Positions 42,490 through 51,659 of a stretch of 64,000 nucleotides of DNA are shown in pieces. The stretch comes from Oceanococcus sp964629015 (lineage in GTDB: Bacteria; Pseudomonadota; Gammaproteobacteria; Nevskiales; Oceanococcaceae): contig CAZVMN010000002.1 in NCBI GenBank assembly GCA_964629015.1, positions 62,001-126,000 on the forward strand, read 5' to 3'. The notes beneath the pieces were generated by a model that was not told the DNA's origin, made no database searches, and was given only the letters and a program-made list of their open reading frames with translations. A program made the position numbers and the translations under genes. The stretch's first letter is position 1; each line of letters begins with the position of its first letter.

Positions 42490-44951
42490 TCATCCATCGG
42501 ACCGCTCACACGGAAGGTTGAGCTGACGCCCGTGAACGGGGTGCGTGGCCCCAAATTGTCCGTGCCCAACAGCGGCACGGCGGTCCCTTCATGGCGAATG
42601 CGATATTGCCCTCCGGGCAAATTGCGCGGCAGGTGCCAAATCGCCTCAACTTGCGAGCTGCGCAATGGGAATGCTTGGCCGAGTATCGGGGCTTCCGGTG
42701 AAGCATGCCAGCGCAAGATCAGTTCAGGATCGCGTTCGCGCGCGACAACGTCCCATTGCCCGTCGCCCACTTGGCGCTCGGCCAAAAGATACGCATGGTT
42801 AAGCTTGTCCAAAGCATCATTGCGCGGATGGGCCGACGCAAAACTCACCTGGACCGTGTCACCGACGTTATAGGCTTCGCTGGCATCACTGACGACATCA
42901 CCATAAGCCGTTCCAGGCATCAGCGCGTCGGCTGCGATATACGGCAAGCGCGGCGGCAATGAGGGCGAGCTCGTCGGCGCGGGTACGCCTTCGGGTGCAG
43001 CGGTGCCATCGCGCAAGCTGATTGCCAGCGGACGCAACTCTTGTTGCACCGCCGCCAGGGTCCAGGGCCCGAAATGTGTGGAGGCACCCTCATACTGCTG
43101 CGTCGCATATTCTTCGCGAGTGGTCAGATACTGCACGAAATCGTTGCTCAGACTGGCGACGACAACGTGTTGAATACCGGAGCCGGAAAGTTCAGCCATC
43201 ACGGTGTCGCGAATGCGCCGCGCTGACGTGGTGGTGACCTCCCACGGCAAGGCGACAATAGCCAACTGACCCAAAGTCACGATCTGGAAAGGCAGATCCG
43301 CATTGCTGATCAGCTCGGTAGTCCCGATCGGGAACAGGATGGGCTTTTCCGCATGGCAGCTGTAATCGATGTCGGGAAGGGCTGGCGCAATGTCGAGCGC
43401 CGTGGTCAAACCACAGCCGACAATGGTTCCCGCCGTGCGTGCCGGCAGCGCTGGATAACCCGAGCCGGTTGCACCTCCGGCAATGGTTTCCAGCACGGTC
43501 TCGATATCCCCGACCAGATTGCCGGCGACATCGATATTGCTGCAACTGATGCCCTCCTGGCTCGGCCCCCGGTTGTCTTCCGCACCCGCCGCCATGGAAA
43601 AACCCAGCGCCGCCGTGCAGGTGCGTTTGATCTCGTCGTCCAGCGCATCGGGGTGATTCAAACTGGCCAGGATCATCGGGTCGGTGATTTCCACCGAATC
43701 CATGCGCACATGAGTCAGACGGCTATCCACACCGCCGCGCAGCGAAACACCACCGTTGTCGTACAACTCAATCGCACGCGCGAGTTGCTTAACACCCGAG
43801 GCGGCGTTGCTTTCCAATGTGTCCACACCGCAGCCAATCGTCACATCCGGAAACGGATTTTCCCGGAAACACAGATTGGGTGTTGCATCACCCTCATCGG
43901 CCTGGGCAAAAGCCGCCACGAAACGATCCTCGCCGTCCGGGGCGAGATAATCGGTGCCCATGATGCGCTCCAGCGTGATCGCCGCCAGGCCTTTGTTGTC
44001 GCTGCTGATCAGGGGTTCGTGGGTGCCCACTGAGGTAGTGTGAACGCCAAACCAGTTGATCAAGCCGATGGACGAACCGTCTGCACGATCAAATCGCAGC
44101 TGGACCATCTGTTTGTTGACCCGTACCTCCTCCCCGACTTCGTCCAGCCAGCTTTCACGCTCGGACGCAGGATTGTTGGCATAGGCAGGTTCTGAGCGGT
44201 TGGTGTTGGTATCGAGCAACTCGCCCAAGGCCAAGCGCACCGTTCCCGGTTCGGGGTGCGCCTCAAGGTTGCGGTGGGCTTGTTGAATCGCACGGAACAA
44301 AGCGGTGCTGTAAATCTCGTGCACAAGTTCGTCGTAACCCAGACGGAACAGGTTATACGCCGCATGGTGCGCTTCCCCGCCTGGACCTGAGTGGGTGTGG
44401 GTTGCCGACATCATGATGTTGTCGCCGGTGTAGTACGCAGACAATTCCGTATCATCGGCAATCTTTTGCAGCACCGTTTGGCGCAGGCCCTGCGTGAGGA
44501 AACCGGTTTCGGTCACCGCCACGATCACACGCTTGCCATTACACGGCGATTCCAGCGCGAATGCGCGGGCAAACTGGCGCAAGTGGATGCCGCGCAAGAC
44601 GTGCGTTGGGTCTTCGTAGCCGGCAGAGATACTGTCGCCGGCTGGCCCCGTCATATCGTGTACGCCGCTGCCCATGCGAAACGCCGTGTTGTCTGCGCAA
44701 GTGCCGCTGTTCAGCGCTGTCGTTGGATCACGTTGCAGGTCGCTTGGCGGCGTCAGTAACGCCTGGATGCGACTATCACCCGGATGATCCGTTCCCGCGT
44801 GAAGCTGACGCAAGGGACTGGCCAGGGCGCACGAGCCGAGTTCGGTTTTCGCGAGTGCCCCACTCGCGTCAGTGCTGTCACGCCCTCCGGACTGGCAGGC
44901 CGAAAGATAAGATATCGCGATGATCGTGATGAGTCGAAACAAGGTTTTCAT
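42462..44951 (-). CDS. Neutral ceramidase-like lipoprotein
   Basis: An 829-residue exported lipoprotein (lipobox LSAC, Cys19) of the neutral/alkaline ceramidase family. Motifs are SATHTHSGPGG (about 182-192), FGVHTTSVGTHEPLISSDNKG (301-321) with zinc-binding His, and a C-terminal immunoglobulin-like domain (about 690-829). Such enzymes hydrolyse ceramide or related N-acyl lipids outside the cell. The ATG is preferred over an upstream GTG because it begins the signal peptide. Its presence beside other secreted lipid hydrolases suggests use of external lipids. Confidence 0.88.
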   Translation of the reverse strand: MKTLFRLITIIAISYLSACQSGGRDSTDASGALAKTELGSCALASPLRQLHAGTDHPGDSRIQALLTPPSDLQRDPTTALNSGTCADNTAFRMGSGVHDMTGPAGDSISAGYEDPTHVLRGIHLRQFARAFALESPCNGKRVIVAVTETGFLTQGLRQTVLQKIADDTELSAYYTGDNIMMSATHTHSGPGGEAHHAAYNLFRLGYDELVHEIYSTALFRAIQQAHRNLEAHPEPGTVRLALGELLDTNTNRSEPAYANNPASERESWLDEVGEEVRVNKQMVQLRFDRADGSSIGLINWFGVHTTSVGTHEPLISSDNKGLAAITLERIMGTDYLAPDGEDRFVAAFAQADEGDATPNLCFRENPFPDVTIGCGVDTLESNAASGVKQLARAIELYDNGGVSLRGGVDSRLTHVRMDSVEITDPMILASLNHPDALDDEIKRTCTAALGFSMAAGAEDNRGPSQEGISCSNIDVAGNLVGDIETVLETIAGGATGSGYPALPARTAGTIVGCGLTTALDIAPALPDIDYSCHAEKPILFPIGTTELISNADLPFQIVTLGQLAIVALPWEVTTTSARRIRDTVMAELSGSGIQHVVVASLSNDFVQYLTTREEYATQQYEGASTHFGPWTLAAVQQELRPLAISLRDGTAAPEGVPAPTSSPSLPPRLPYIAADALMPGTAYGDVVSDASEAYNVGDTVQVSFASAHPRNDALDKLNHAYLLAERQVGDGQWDVVARERDPELILRWHASPEAPILGQAFPLRSSQVEAIWHLPRNLPGGQYRIRHEGTAVPLLGTDNLGPRTPFTGVSSTFRVSGPMDDCPGYPALF

Positions 44952-45171
44952 GCGCACTCAGTAACTCCAGGGTCCGCAAATCATACGCAATGCGGCGTTC
45001 GGAACAGGCTCAAAACAACAACATGGGGAAATTTACGACAATGCTGTTGTGGCACTGACGGATGCCGCGCCGAAAACGATCCGAGTTCCAGGCCGTTGCG
45101 CCCCGGTGCGACAGCGTAAATCGGCCCAATTCTGCTAAGGTTTCGACCCCTTTAGACCTCAGGAACGCGCA

Positions 45172-46281
45172 ATGAAAACTCAGGCAGCCGTCGCCTTTGC
45201 CGCCGGGAAACCGCTGGAAATCGTTGAACTTGATCTGCAAGGCCCACAGGCCGGCGAAGTTCTGGTCGAAATTAAGGCCACGGGGGTCTGCCATACCGAC
45301 GCGTTCACATTATCGGGTGATGATCCGGAAGGTGCATTTCCAGCGGTGCTCGGCCATGAGGGCGCGGGTATTGTGCGCGAGGTTGGCGCGGGCGTGACCT
45401 CGCTCAAACCCGGTGATCACGTGATTCCTCTGTATACCCCGGAATGCCGTGAATGCGAATACTGCCTGCACCCCAAAACCAATCTGTGCCAATCCATCCG
45501 CTCGACCCAGGGCCAGGGTGTCATGCCTGACGGCACCAGCCGTTTCCACTTTGAAGGCAAGCCCGTGCTGCATTACATGGGCTGCTCGACGTTTTCCAAT
45601 TACACCGTATTGCCGGAAATCGCACTGGCCAAAGTGCGTGAAGACGCCCCTTTCGACAAGATTTGCTACATCGGTTGCGGTGTCACCACCGGCATCGGCG
45701 CCGTGGCGTTCACCATGAAAGTTGAAGCGGGCTCGACCGTCGCCGTGTTCGGCTTGGGTGGCATTGGCCTGAACGTGATTCAGGGCGCGCGTATGGTCGG
45801 TGCGGATCGCATCATTGGCGTGGACCTCAATCCTGCGCGTGAAGCGCTGGGCCGCCAATTCGGCATGACCGATTTCGTCAATCCCAAAGAGGTTGACGAC
45901 GTTACCCAGCACATTATTGAAATGACCGGCGGCGGTGTCGATTACAGCTTCGAGTGCATCGGCAACGTCAACGTGATGCGCCAGGCCTTGGAATGCGCCC
46001 ACAAAGGTTGGGGGCAGAGCTGCATCATCGGCGTGGCCGGTGCTGGCCAGGAAATCTCCACCCGCCCTTTCCAACTGGTAACGGGGCGCAGCTGGCGCGG
46101 CAGTGCTTTCGGTGGCGCACGTGGACGCACCGATGTGCCCAAGATTGTCGACTGGTATATGGACGGCAAAATTAACATCGACAGTTTGATCACCCACACC
46201 ATGCCGCTGTCCGACATCAACAACGCCTTTGATTTGATGCACAAAGGCGAAAGTATCCGTTCCGTCGTGGTCTACGACTGA
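45172..46281 (+). CDS. frmA: S-(hydroxymethyl)glutathione dehydrogenase (class III alcohol dehydrogenase)
   Basis: A 369-residue zinc-dependent enzyme that oxidises S-hydroxymethylglutathione (formaldehyde plus glutathione) to S-formylglutathione. Visible features are catalytic-zinc ligands in GVCHTD and GHEGAG, the structural-zinc Cys cluster PECRECEYCLHPKTNLC, and the NAD fold GLGGIGLNVIQGARM. The sequence is the highly conserved class III form. The S-formylglutathione hydrolase gene follows by 2 bp. The 220-bp upstream region separates it from the divergent ceramidase gene. Confidence 0.96.
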   Translation: MKTQAAVAFAAGKPLEIVELDLQGPQAGEVLVEIKATGVCHTDAFTLSGDDPEGAFPAVLGHEGAGIVREVGAGVTSLKPGDHVIPLYTPECRECEYCLHPKTNLCQSIRSTQGQGVMPDGTSRFHFEGKPVLHYMGCSTFSNYTVLPEIALAKVREDAPFDKICYIGCGVTTGIGAVAFTMKVEAGSTVAVFGLGGIGLNVIQGARMVGADRIIGVDLNPAREALGRQFGMTDFVNPKEVDDVTQHIIEMTGGGVDYSFECIGNVNVMRQALECAHKGWGQSCIIGVAGAGQEISTRPFQLVTGRSWRGSAFGGARGRTDVPKIVDWYMDGKINIDSLITHTMPLSDINNAFDLMHKGESIRSVVVYD

Positions 46282-46283
46282 TC

Positions 46284-47135
46284 ATGGCTACGCTTCACAC
46301 GCTCGCAGAAAACCGTTGCTTTGGCGGTCGGCAGCTGCGCTTTGAGCACACCTCATCGCGTTTGAATTGCACCATGCGTTTCTCGGTCTTCCTGCCACCC
46401 CAGGCCGAAACGCAGGCGCTGCCGCTGCTGTACTGGCTGTCAGGATTGACCTGCACGGACGAGAACTTCGTCACCAAAGCCGGGGCACAGCGCGCCGCAG
46501 CGCAGCTCGGGATGATCATCGTGGCGCCAGACACCAGTCCGCGTGGCGATGACGTTCCTGATGATCCAGAGGCGGCCTACGACTTTGGCCTGGGTGCCGG
46601 GTTTTACCTCAACGCCACGCAGGCGCCGTGGTCAACCCACTATCAGATGGAAGACTACATCCGGCAGGAATTGCCGGACCTGATCGCTTCCGAGTTCAAA
46701 GTGGATACCGAGCGCTGCGGAATTTTTGGCCATTCCATGGGTGGCCATGGTGCGATCACCTTGGGTCTGAAAAATGCGCATCGCTTTCGTTCGATCTCCG
46801 CATTTGCACCGATCGCCTCACCCACCCGCTGCCCCTGGGGAGAGAAAGCGTTGTCCGGCTACCTGGGTGACGAACGCAGTCGCTGGGCAGACTATGACAG
46901 CAGCTTGCTGATCGAGCGCGGCATCGCCAACACCGCGATTCTGGTCGACCAAGGTGAGTCCGACAATTTCCTCAATGAGCAATTGAAGCCGGAATTGCTG
47001 GAGGCTGCGGCCAGGCAAGTTGGTCACGATCTGACGCTGCGGCGTCAACCGGGTTATGACCACAGCTATTTCTTTATCGCCAGCTTCATCGACCAGCACA
47101 TCGCCTGGCATCACCAGAAACTCTGCGCCGTTTAG
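46284..47135 (+). CDS. fghA: S-formylglutathione hydrolase
   Basis: A 283-residue esterase-D-family enzyme that releases formate and glutathione from S-formylglutathione. The nucleophile is Ser151 in GHSMGGHGA. The family strings YWLSGLTCTDENF (50-62), SPRGDDVPDD and YDHSYFFIASFIDQH (with catalytic His) are all present. Directly follows frmA, forming the standard glutathione-dependent formaldehyde detoxification pair. Confidence 0.96.
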   Translation: MATLHTLAENRCFGGRQLRFEHTSSRLNCTMRFSVFLPPQAETQALPLLYWLSGLTCTDENFVTKAGAQRAAAQLGMIIVAPDTSPRGDDVPDDPEAAYDFGLGAGFYLNATQAPWSTHYQMEDYIRQELPDLIASEFKVDTERCGIFGHSMGGHGAITLGLKNAHRFRSISAFAPIASPTRCPWGEKALSGYLGDERSRWADYDSSLLIERGIANTAILVDQGESDNFLNEQLKPELLEAAARQVGHDLTLRRQPGYDHSYFFIASFIDQHIAWHHQKLCAV

Positions 47136-47196
47136 ACGAATCCGTCTGATGTGTCGCGCTCCACAATGAGCAAAAGATCTGGGGATACGACACATC

Positions 47197-48126
47197 ATGG
47201 GGAAATGGACGAAACGCGACATACCGTCGCAACAAGGCAAGGTCGCCTTGGTCACCGGCGCTAATAGCGGTCTGGGGCTGGAAACCGCGTTGGGGCTCGC
47301 AGAAGCCGGTGCGCATGTCATCTTGAGCTGTCGCAGCCAGGTCAAAGCGGACCAGGCCATGAACACCATCCGCAGCCAGGTGGGCGACGCAAGTCTGGAA
47401 TATCTGGAGCTGGATTTGGCCAGTCTCGACAGCGTGCGTCATGCTGCTCAACAAGTTCTTGAACGGCATAGCCAACTGGATCTGCTGATCAACAACGCCG
47501 GTGTCATGGGCTTGCCGCTCAGCTACACGGTGGACGGTTTTGAGACCTTGTTCGGGACCAATCATCTGGGTCACTTCGCATTCACCGGGCAACTGTTCCC
47601 GCTGATCGAGAAAACCCCGAACGCACGTATCGTCAGCGTGGCCAGCGTGGCCCACAAAAGCGGACAACTGCCGCTGGACGATTTGAACTGGCGTCAACGG
47701 CCGTACTCGCTGACCGGCGCTTATGCCCAGTCGAAACTGGCCAATCTGGTCTTCGCGCTGGAACTGGACCGGCGCTTGCGCACGGCCGGTATCGATGTGC
47801 TCAGCGTTGCGGCGCATCCGGGATACGCGGCGACCAATGTGTTCTATGCCCGCGACGCCCAGATCTCCTTGGTACGCCGCATCTGGAATGCGATGTCTTG
47901 GATCGGCGCGTTCATGGCTCAGTCGGCCGCCAAAGGCGCCCTGTCCAGCTTGTATGCGGCCACGGCACTTGATGTTCAAAGCGGCGAGTATTTCGGCCCC
48001 AAAGGTCCTCTGGAGTTCTGGGGCTACCCCGATCGAGCGCTACCCAGCGATCGTGCTCAGGATGAAAATCTCGCCAAAGGCCTGTGGCAGAAATCGGTGG
48101 AAATGACCGGCGTGGATTGGCTGTGA
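47197..48126 (+). CDS. Short-chain dehydrogenase (retinol dehydrogenase-like)
   Basis: A 309-residue SDR. The cofactor motif is TGANSGLGLETA (about 20-31), the structural motif NNAG is near 101, the catalytic Ser is in SVASVAH, and Tyr-x3-Lys is in YAQSKLANLVFALEL. The closest-looking group is the retinol-dehydrogenase/WWOX-like oxidoreductases. It lies 61 bp after fghA and overlaps the OYE gene start (GTGA). It may act on an alcohol or ketone whose double bond is reduced by the next enzyme (inference). Confidence 0.9.
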   Translation: MGKWTKRDIPSQQGKVALVTGANSGLGLETALGLAEAGAHVILSCRSQVKADQAMNTIRSQVGDASLEYLELDLASLDSVRHAAQQVLERHSQLDLLINNAGVMGLPLSYTVDGFETLFGTNHLGHFAFTGQLFPLIEKTPNARIVSVASVAHKSGQLPLDDLNWRQRPYSLTGAYAQSKLANLVFALELDRRLRTAGIDVLSVAAHPGYAATNVFYARDAQISLVRRIWNAMSWIGAFMAQSAAKGALSSLYAATALDVQSGEYFGPKGPLEFWGYPDRALPSDRAQDENLAKGLWQKSVEMTGVDWL

Positions 48127-49319
48127 GCCACGCCGCGTTCGAGCCCTGGCAGCTCGGCCCCATCCGCCTGCGCAATCGGCTGATCAAATCGGCCACCAAC
48201 GAAGGCATGGCGGATGATGCGCAAGTCACCGATCGCCTGATCGAATTCCATCGCCGCATTGCCGCCGGTGGCATCGGCATGACCACCCTGGCCTACTGCG
48301 CCATCAGCGCGGACGGACGCACCTTTGAAGACCAAGTGTGCTTGGACCGGGCCACCCTGCCGCGCTTGCGCATGCTCACCGATGCGGTGCATGCCGAAGG
48401 TGCGGCAGCCTGCGCCCAAATCACCCACGGCGGGGCCTTTTGTTTCCTGCCGAGATTGAACGAAAGCCGCTACCCGGTCAGCTGCAGTGGGGGCCTCAAT
48501 CCGCCCGGCATGATGATCGGACGCTGGTTCAAACGCGCGGCCAGCGCCGACGACTTGGAGCATTTGACGGCTCAGTTTGTCGCCGGTGCACGGCTAGCCC
48601 GTGAGGCCGGTTTCGATGCGGTCGAGATCCACATGGGGCACGGCTATTTGCTCAGCCAGTTTCTGTCACCCTTGTACAACCGCAACGCCGATGTTCAGGC
48701 GCGCGTCGCGTTTCCCCGTAAAGTGCTGGAAGCGGTGCTGCAGGCCGTGGGAGACGATATGGCCGTGCTGTGCAAACTCAGCGTGGTCGAGGGTCACAAG
48801 CAAGGCAATTCGCTGGACGACATGCTGCAGATCTGTCGCGAGCTTGAAGCGGCCGGCGCACATCAGTTAGTGCTTTCCGCCGGCATGAATGTGGAAGCTC
48901 CCTGGACCATCTTCGGCAACCGCTTGCCGATTGCGGCCATGACCGCCGCCGCACGCGGCATATTCCGCCCGATCGCCGCGTTGATGGCCCTGCGTCAACC
49001 GCGCAAACCGTTTCAGCCTTTGTATCTGATGCCATGGTCGTCTGCGATCCGCGAACACATCAAGATGCCGCTGGCCTACCTGGGTGGTGTGACAGCACCC
49101 GAGCATGTCGATAGGGCTCTAAACACCGGCTTTGACAGCGTCGCGCTGGGCCGCGTGCTGATTCATGACCCCGATCTGCCGTCGCGCTGGGCTGGCGGTG
49201 ATCGCGAGGCCTCGGGTTGCACCTCATGCAATCTTTGCGTCGCCAGCATGTACAGTGCCCGCGGCACCCATTGCGCCCTGACCGACCAACCTGTTCCTGC
49301 CGGATTTCACGCTGTATGA
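48123..49319 (+). CDS. Old Yellow Enzyme-family FMN oxidoreductase with residual Cys cluster
   Basis: A 398-residue TIM-barrel flavoprotein. FMN/substrate motifs are LIKSATNEGMADD (N-terminal strand), THGG (about 101-104), GFDAVEIHMGHGYLLSQFLSP and the phosphate-binding end GFDSVALGRVLIHDPDLP. It would reduce an activated C=C bond using NAD(P)H. Unlike classical OYE it ends with CTSCNLC...C (C-x2-C-x2-C-x11-C), resembling the iron-sulfur ligands of 2,4-dienoyl-CoA reductase but without that enzyme's extra domains. Start is GTG overlapping the preceding stop; the next SDR overlaps its own stop (ATGA). Confidence 0.85.
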   Translation: MSHAAFEPWQLGPIRLRNRLIKSATNEGMADDAQVTDRLIEFHRRIAAGGIGMTTLAYCAISADGRTFEDQVCLDRATLPRLRMLTDAVHAEGAAACAQITHGGAFCFLPRLNESRYPVSCSGGLNPPGMMIGRWFKRAASADDLEHLTAQFVAGARLAREAGFDAVEIHMGHGYLLSQFLSPLYNRNADVQARVAFPRKVLEAVLQAVGDDMAVLCKLSVVEGHKQGNSLDDMLQICRELEAAGAHQLVLSAGMNVEAPWTIFGNRLPIAAMTAAARGIFRPIAALMALRQPRKPFQPLYLMPWSSAIREHIKMPLAYLGGVTAPEHVDRALNTGFDSVALGRVLIHDPDLPSRWAGGDREASGCTSCNLCVASMYSARGTHCALTDQPVPAGFHAV

Positions 49320-50230
49320 CGACGCTCACTGGAAAATCCGCCCTGATCACTGGCGCTGCGAGCGGCCTGGGCCGGGAAACCGCGATTCAGCTGGCCCGCG
49401 ACGGCGCCCGCGTTTGGATCGCTGACTGCAACAACCAGGCGGGTGAAGCGCTGGCCCAGCAGTTGTGTCGGGATGGTTTGGACGCGCGGTTTGTGGCCCT
49501 GGACCTGGCTGATTTGAATGCCGTTGCGAATACCGCCGCCGTGCTATGTGATGCCGAAACCCAGCTGGATATTTTGGTTAATAACGCCGGTCTGCTGCCG
49601 CCGCATGACCTGGCACGCACGCAAGACGGATTCGAGTTGGCCTTGGGGATCAGCTTCTACGGTCATTACGCACTCACGGCCCAACTTTTACCGCTTCTGC
49701 TCGCAGCCAACAGCTCGCGCGTGGTGACACTGTCTAGCATTGCTCATGCCGGCGCGCGTCTGGATGCGGCGGACCCGCAAGGCTTGGCCGACTACGACGC
49801 CACACGTGCCTATGCGCGGTCCAAACTGGCGGGCCTGCTGTTCGCCCGTGAGCTTCAACATCAAGCGGACCACGCCGGTGCCAGCTTGATCAGCGTGGCA
49901 GCGCACCCGGGCATTGCCCGCACGCCGATTGGTGGCAATTGGGAGCGTCACCCGAGCAAAACCTTGCGTGGTCGTCTGGCTTTGGCCGCCATGCACTTTG
50001 CCATGCGCTATCTCGGCCAAGATGCAGTGTCGGGTGCGCAGCCGATCATCCTCGGCGCAACCACTTCATCACCGCGACCAGGCGGGTTTTACGGCCCATC
50101 CGGGTTTCGTCAATTCCGTGGCGCGGCCGTCGAAGTCCAAGCGCACCAACGCACCTTGGCGGCTCATGACGCCGCCCAGTGGTGGACCATTGCCGAGCAA
50201 CAGACCGGTTTATCGTTCAACTGGAATTAA
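49316..50230 (+). CDS. Short-chain dehydrogenase/reductase
   Basis: A 304-residue SDR with TGAASGLGRETA (about 11-22), NNAG (about 88-91), Ser in LSSIAHAG and Tyr-x3-Lys in YARSKLAGLLFAREL. It is related to the SDR two genes upstream. Its start overlaps the OYE stop by 4 bp, so SDR, OYE and SDR are translated as one coupled set, consistent with sequential redox steps on one substrate. The stop overlaps the convergent amidase gene by 4 bp. Confidence 0.9.
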   Translation: MTTLTGKSALITGAASGLGRETAIQLARDGARVWIADCNNQAGEALAQQLCRDGLDARFVALDLADLNAVANTAAVLCDAETQLDILVNNAGLLPPHDLARTQDGFELALGISFYGHYALTAQLLPLLLAANSSRVVTLSSIAHAGARLDAADPQGLADYDATRAYARSKLAGLLFARELQHQADHAGASLISVAAHPGIARTPIGGNWERHPSKTLRGRLALAAMHFAMRYLGQDAVSGAQPIILGATTSSPRPGGFYGPSGFRQFRGAAVEVQAHQRTLAAHDAAQWWTIAEQQTGLSFNWN

Positions 50231-51642
50231 GCAAGCACTGACGCGTATTGCGGCCACGGCGCAGCCTCTTCCAAGGCATAAGCCAATTCCAGCAACCGCC
50301 TTTCCTGCCCGAGACCTGCGGAAAAATGCACGCCGATCGGCAAGCCCTGTCGGCTCGCGCCCAACGGCAGGGTGATGGCCGGTGTGCCGCAGACATTGTC
50401 CGATGGTGTGAATGCCGCATAGGAACGCAAGCGTGCCCAGGCGTCTTCGAAAGCGATGTCAGGCTTCAGCCAGCCCAGTTCAGGTGGCGGATGCCCCAGG
50501 GTCGGCGTGAGCATCACATCGTAGCCACGGGTCAGCTTGGCATGCAGTTGTGGCCCACGCTTCAAGCGCCATAACGCGCCGGGCATGCGATGCATATTGC
50601 GGCGGAAGTGATCGGCCAATTGCCAGGTCAACGGCTCCAGTTTGTCCGATTCCAGACCACGCGCGACGGTGACGCCGCCCGCCCAGGCCACGCCGGCCGC
50701 CAACATTGCCCAGTACAGCAGGAAATCGTCGGCGCGCTGCGGAGTGAGCGGTGATGTCATGGCTTCCACGTTGTGGCCCAGGTTTTCGCACAGGCGCGCG
50801 GCCTGCTGGACCGCGGCGACGCACTCGTCGTGTGCCGACCCACCATCCGGCAGATCTGTCACCACGCCGATACGCAAACGCTCTTTGCCCGGCCCTTGAA
50901 CGTGGCCAATGGCCGGCAGTTTGGTGTTGCGGTGTTGCGCTTCCATCGCGGCGAAAAATCCCGCGGTATCGCGCACGCTACGACTGACAATGCCGTCCGC
51001 AACGATATTCACGGGCAGACTCTTGGCCATGGGATTGTCGACCAACCGTCCACGCGACGGCTTGAGCCCGACCAAACCGCAGCATGACGCCGGTATGCGG
51101 ATTGAACCTCCACCGTCGTTGGCATGCGCAATCGGCACCACGCCAGCCGCCACCAGCGCAGCGGAGCCACCCGACGATCCGCCGGTGGAATGGTTCAGGT
51201 GCCAAGGATTGCGTGCGGGCTCACCCTCGGCATATTCGGTGGTCGCAGTGAGTCCAAATTCCGGCAATTTGGATTTGCCCAGCGGAATCAGTCCGATCGC
51301 TTTGAACTGCTGACAAAAGGGCGAATCACTGGTGGCGCGCTGATCAGGCGCAGCACGGCTGCCATGGCGCGTGGGCAATCCGGTCAGATCCAGATTGTCT
51401 TTGATCATCGACGGCACGCCGGCAAACGGCTGCGATGTCGGTTGACCGGCATGCGCCCGCGCAAGATCGAAAGCGGGTTCGGCCATGGCATGAAGCTGAG
51501 GCTGGGCCAACTCCAGGCGCGCGATGGCGGCCTCGACCAACTCGCTCGCACTCACCTCGCCACGCGCAACGCGCGCTGCCAGAGCGGTCGCATCGTCGGT
51601 CCCCAAAGCGTCGTCTCGAACGACATTGAATACGGTTTTCAT
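50227..51642 (-). CDS. Amidase-signature family hydrolase
   Basis: A 471-residue amidase-signature enzyme. The Ser-cisSer-Lys triad is visible: Lys in MIKDNLDLTG, and the cis-Ser and nucleophile Ser in the GGSSGGSAALVAAG region (about 150-163). It would hydrolyse an amide or ester. It is the last gene of the leftward monooxygenase operon, 17 bp after the TauE/SafE gene. The start ATG (MKTVFNVV) is chosen; the frame extends upstream into the transporter gene. Substrate not determinable. Confidence 0.9.
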   Translation of the reverse strand: MKTVFNVVRDDALGTDDATALAARVARGEVSASELVEAAIARLELAQPQLHAMAEPAFDLARAHAGQPTSQPFAGVPSMIKDNLDLTGLPTRHGSRAAPDQRATSDSPFCQQFKAIGLIPLGKSKLPEFGLTATTEYAEGEPARNPWHLNHSTGGSSGGSAALVAAGVVPIAHANDGGGSIRIPASCCGLVGLKPSRGRLVDNPMAKSLPVNIVADGIVSRSVRDTAGFFAAMEAQHRNTKLPAIGHVQGPGKERLRIGVVTDLPDGGSAHDECVAAVQQAARLCENLGHNVEAMTSPLTPQRADDFLLYWAMLAAGVAWAGGVTVARGLESDKLEPLTWQLADHFRRNMHRMPGALWRLKRGPQLHAKLTRGYDVMLTPTLGHPPPELGWLKPDIAFEDAWARLRSYAAFTPSDNVCGTPAITLPLGASRQGLPIGVHFSAGLGQERRLLELAYALEEAAPWPQYASVLA

Positions 51643-51659
51643 CCAGGGATGATAGCCGA

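Noticed and set aside
45310..46242. 310-codon open frame antisense to frmA
   Set aside because: Shadow of a strongly conserved enzyme; no independent coding evidence.
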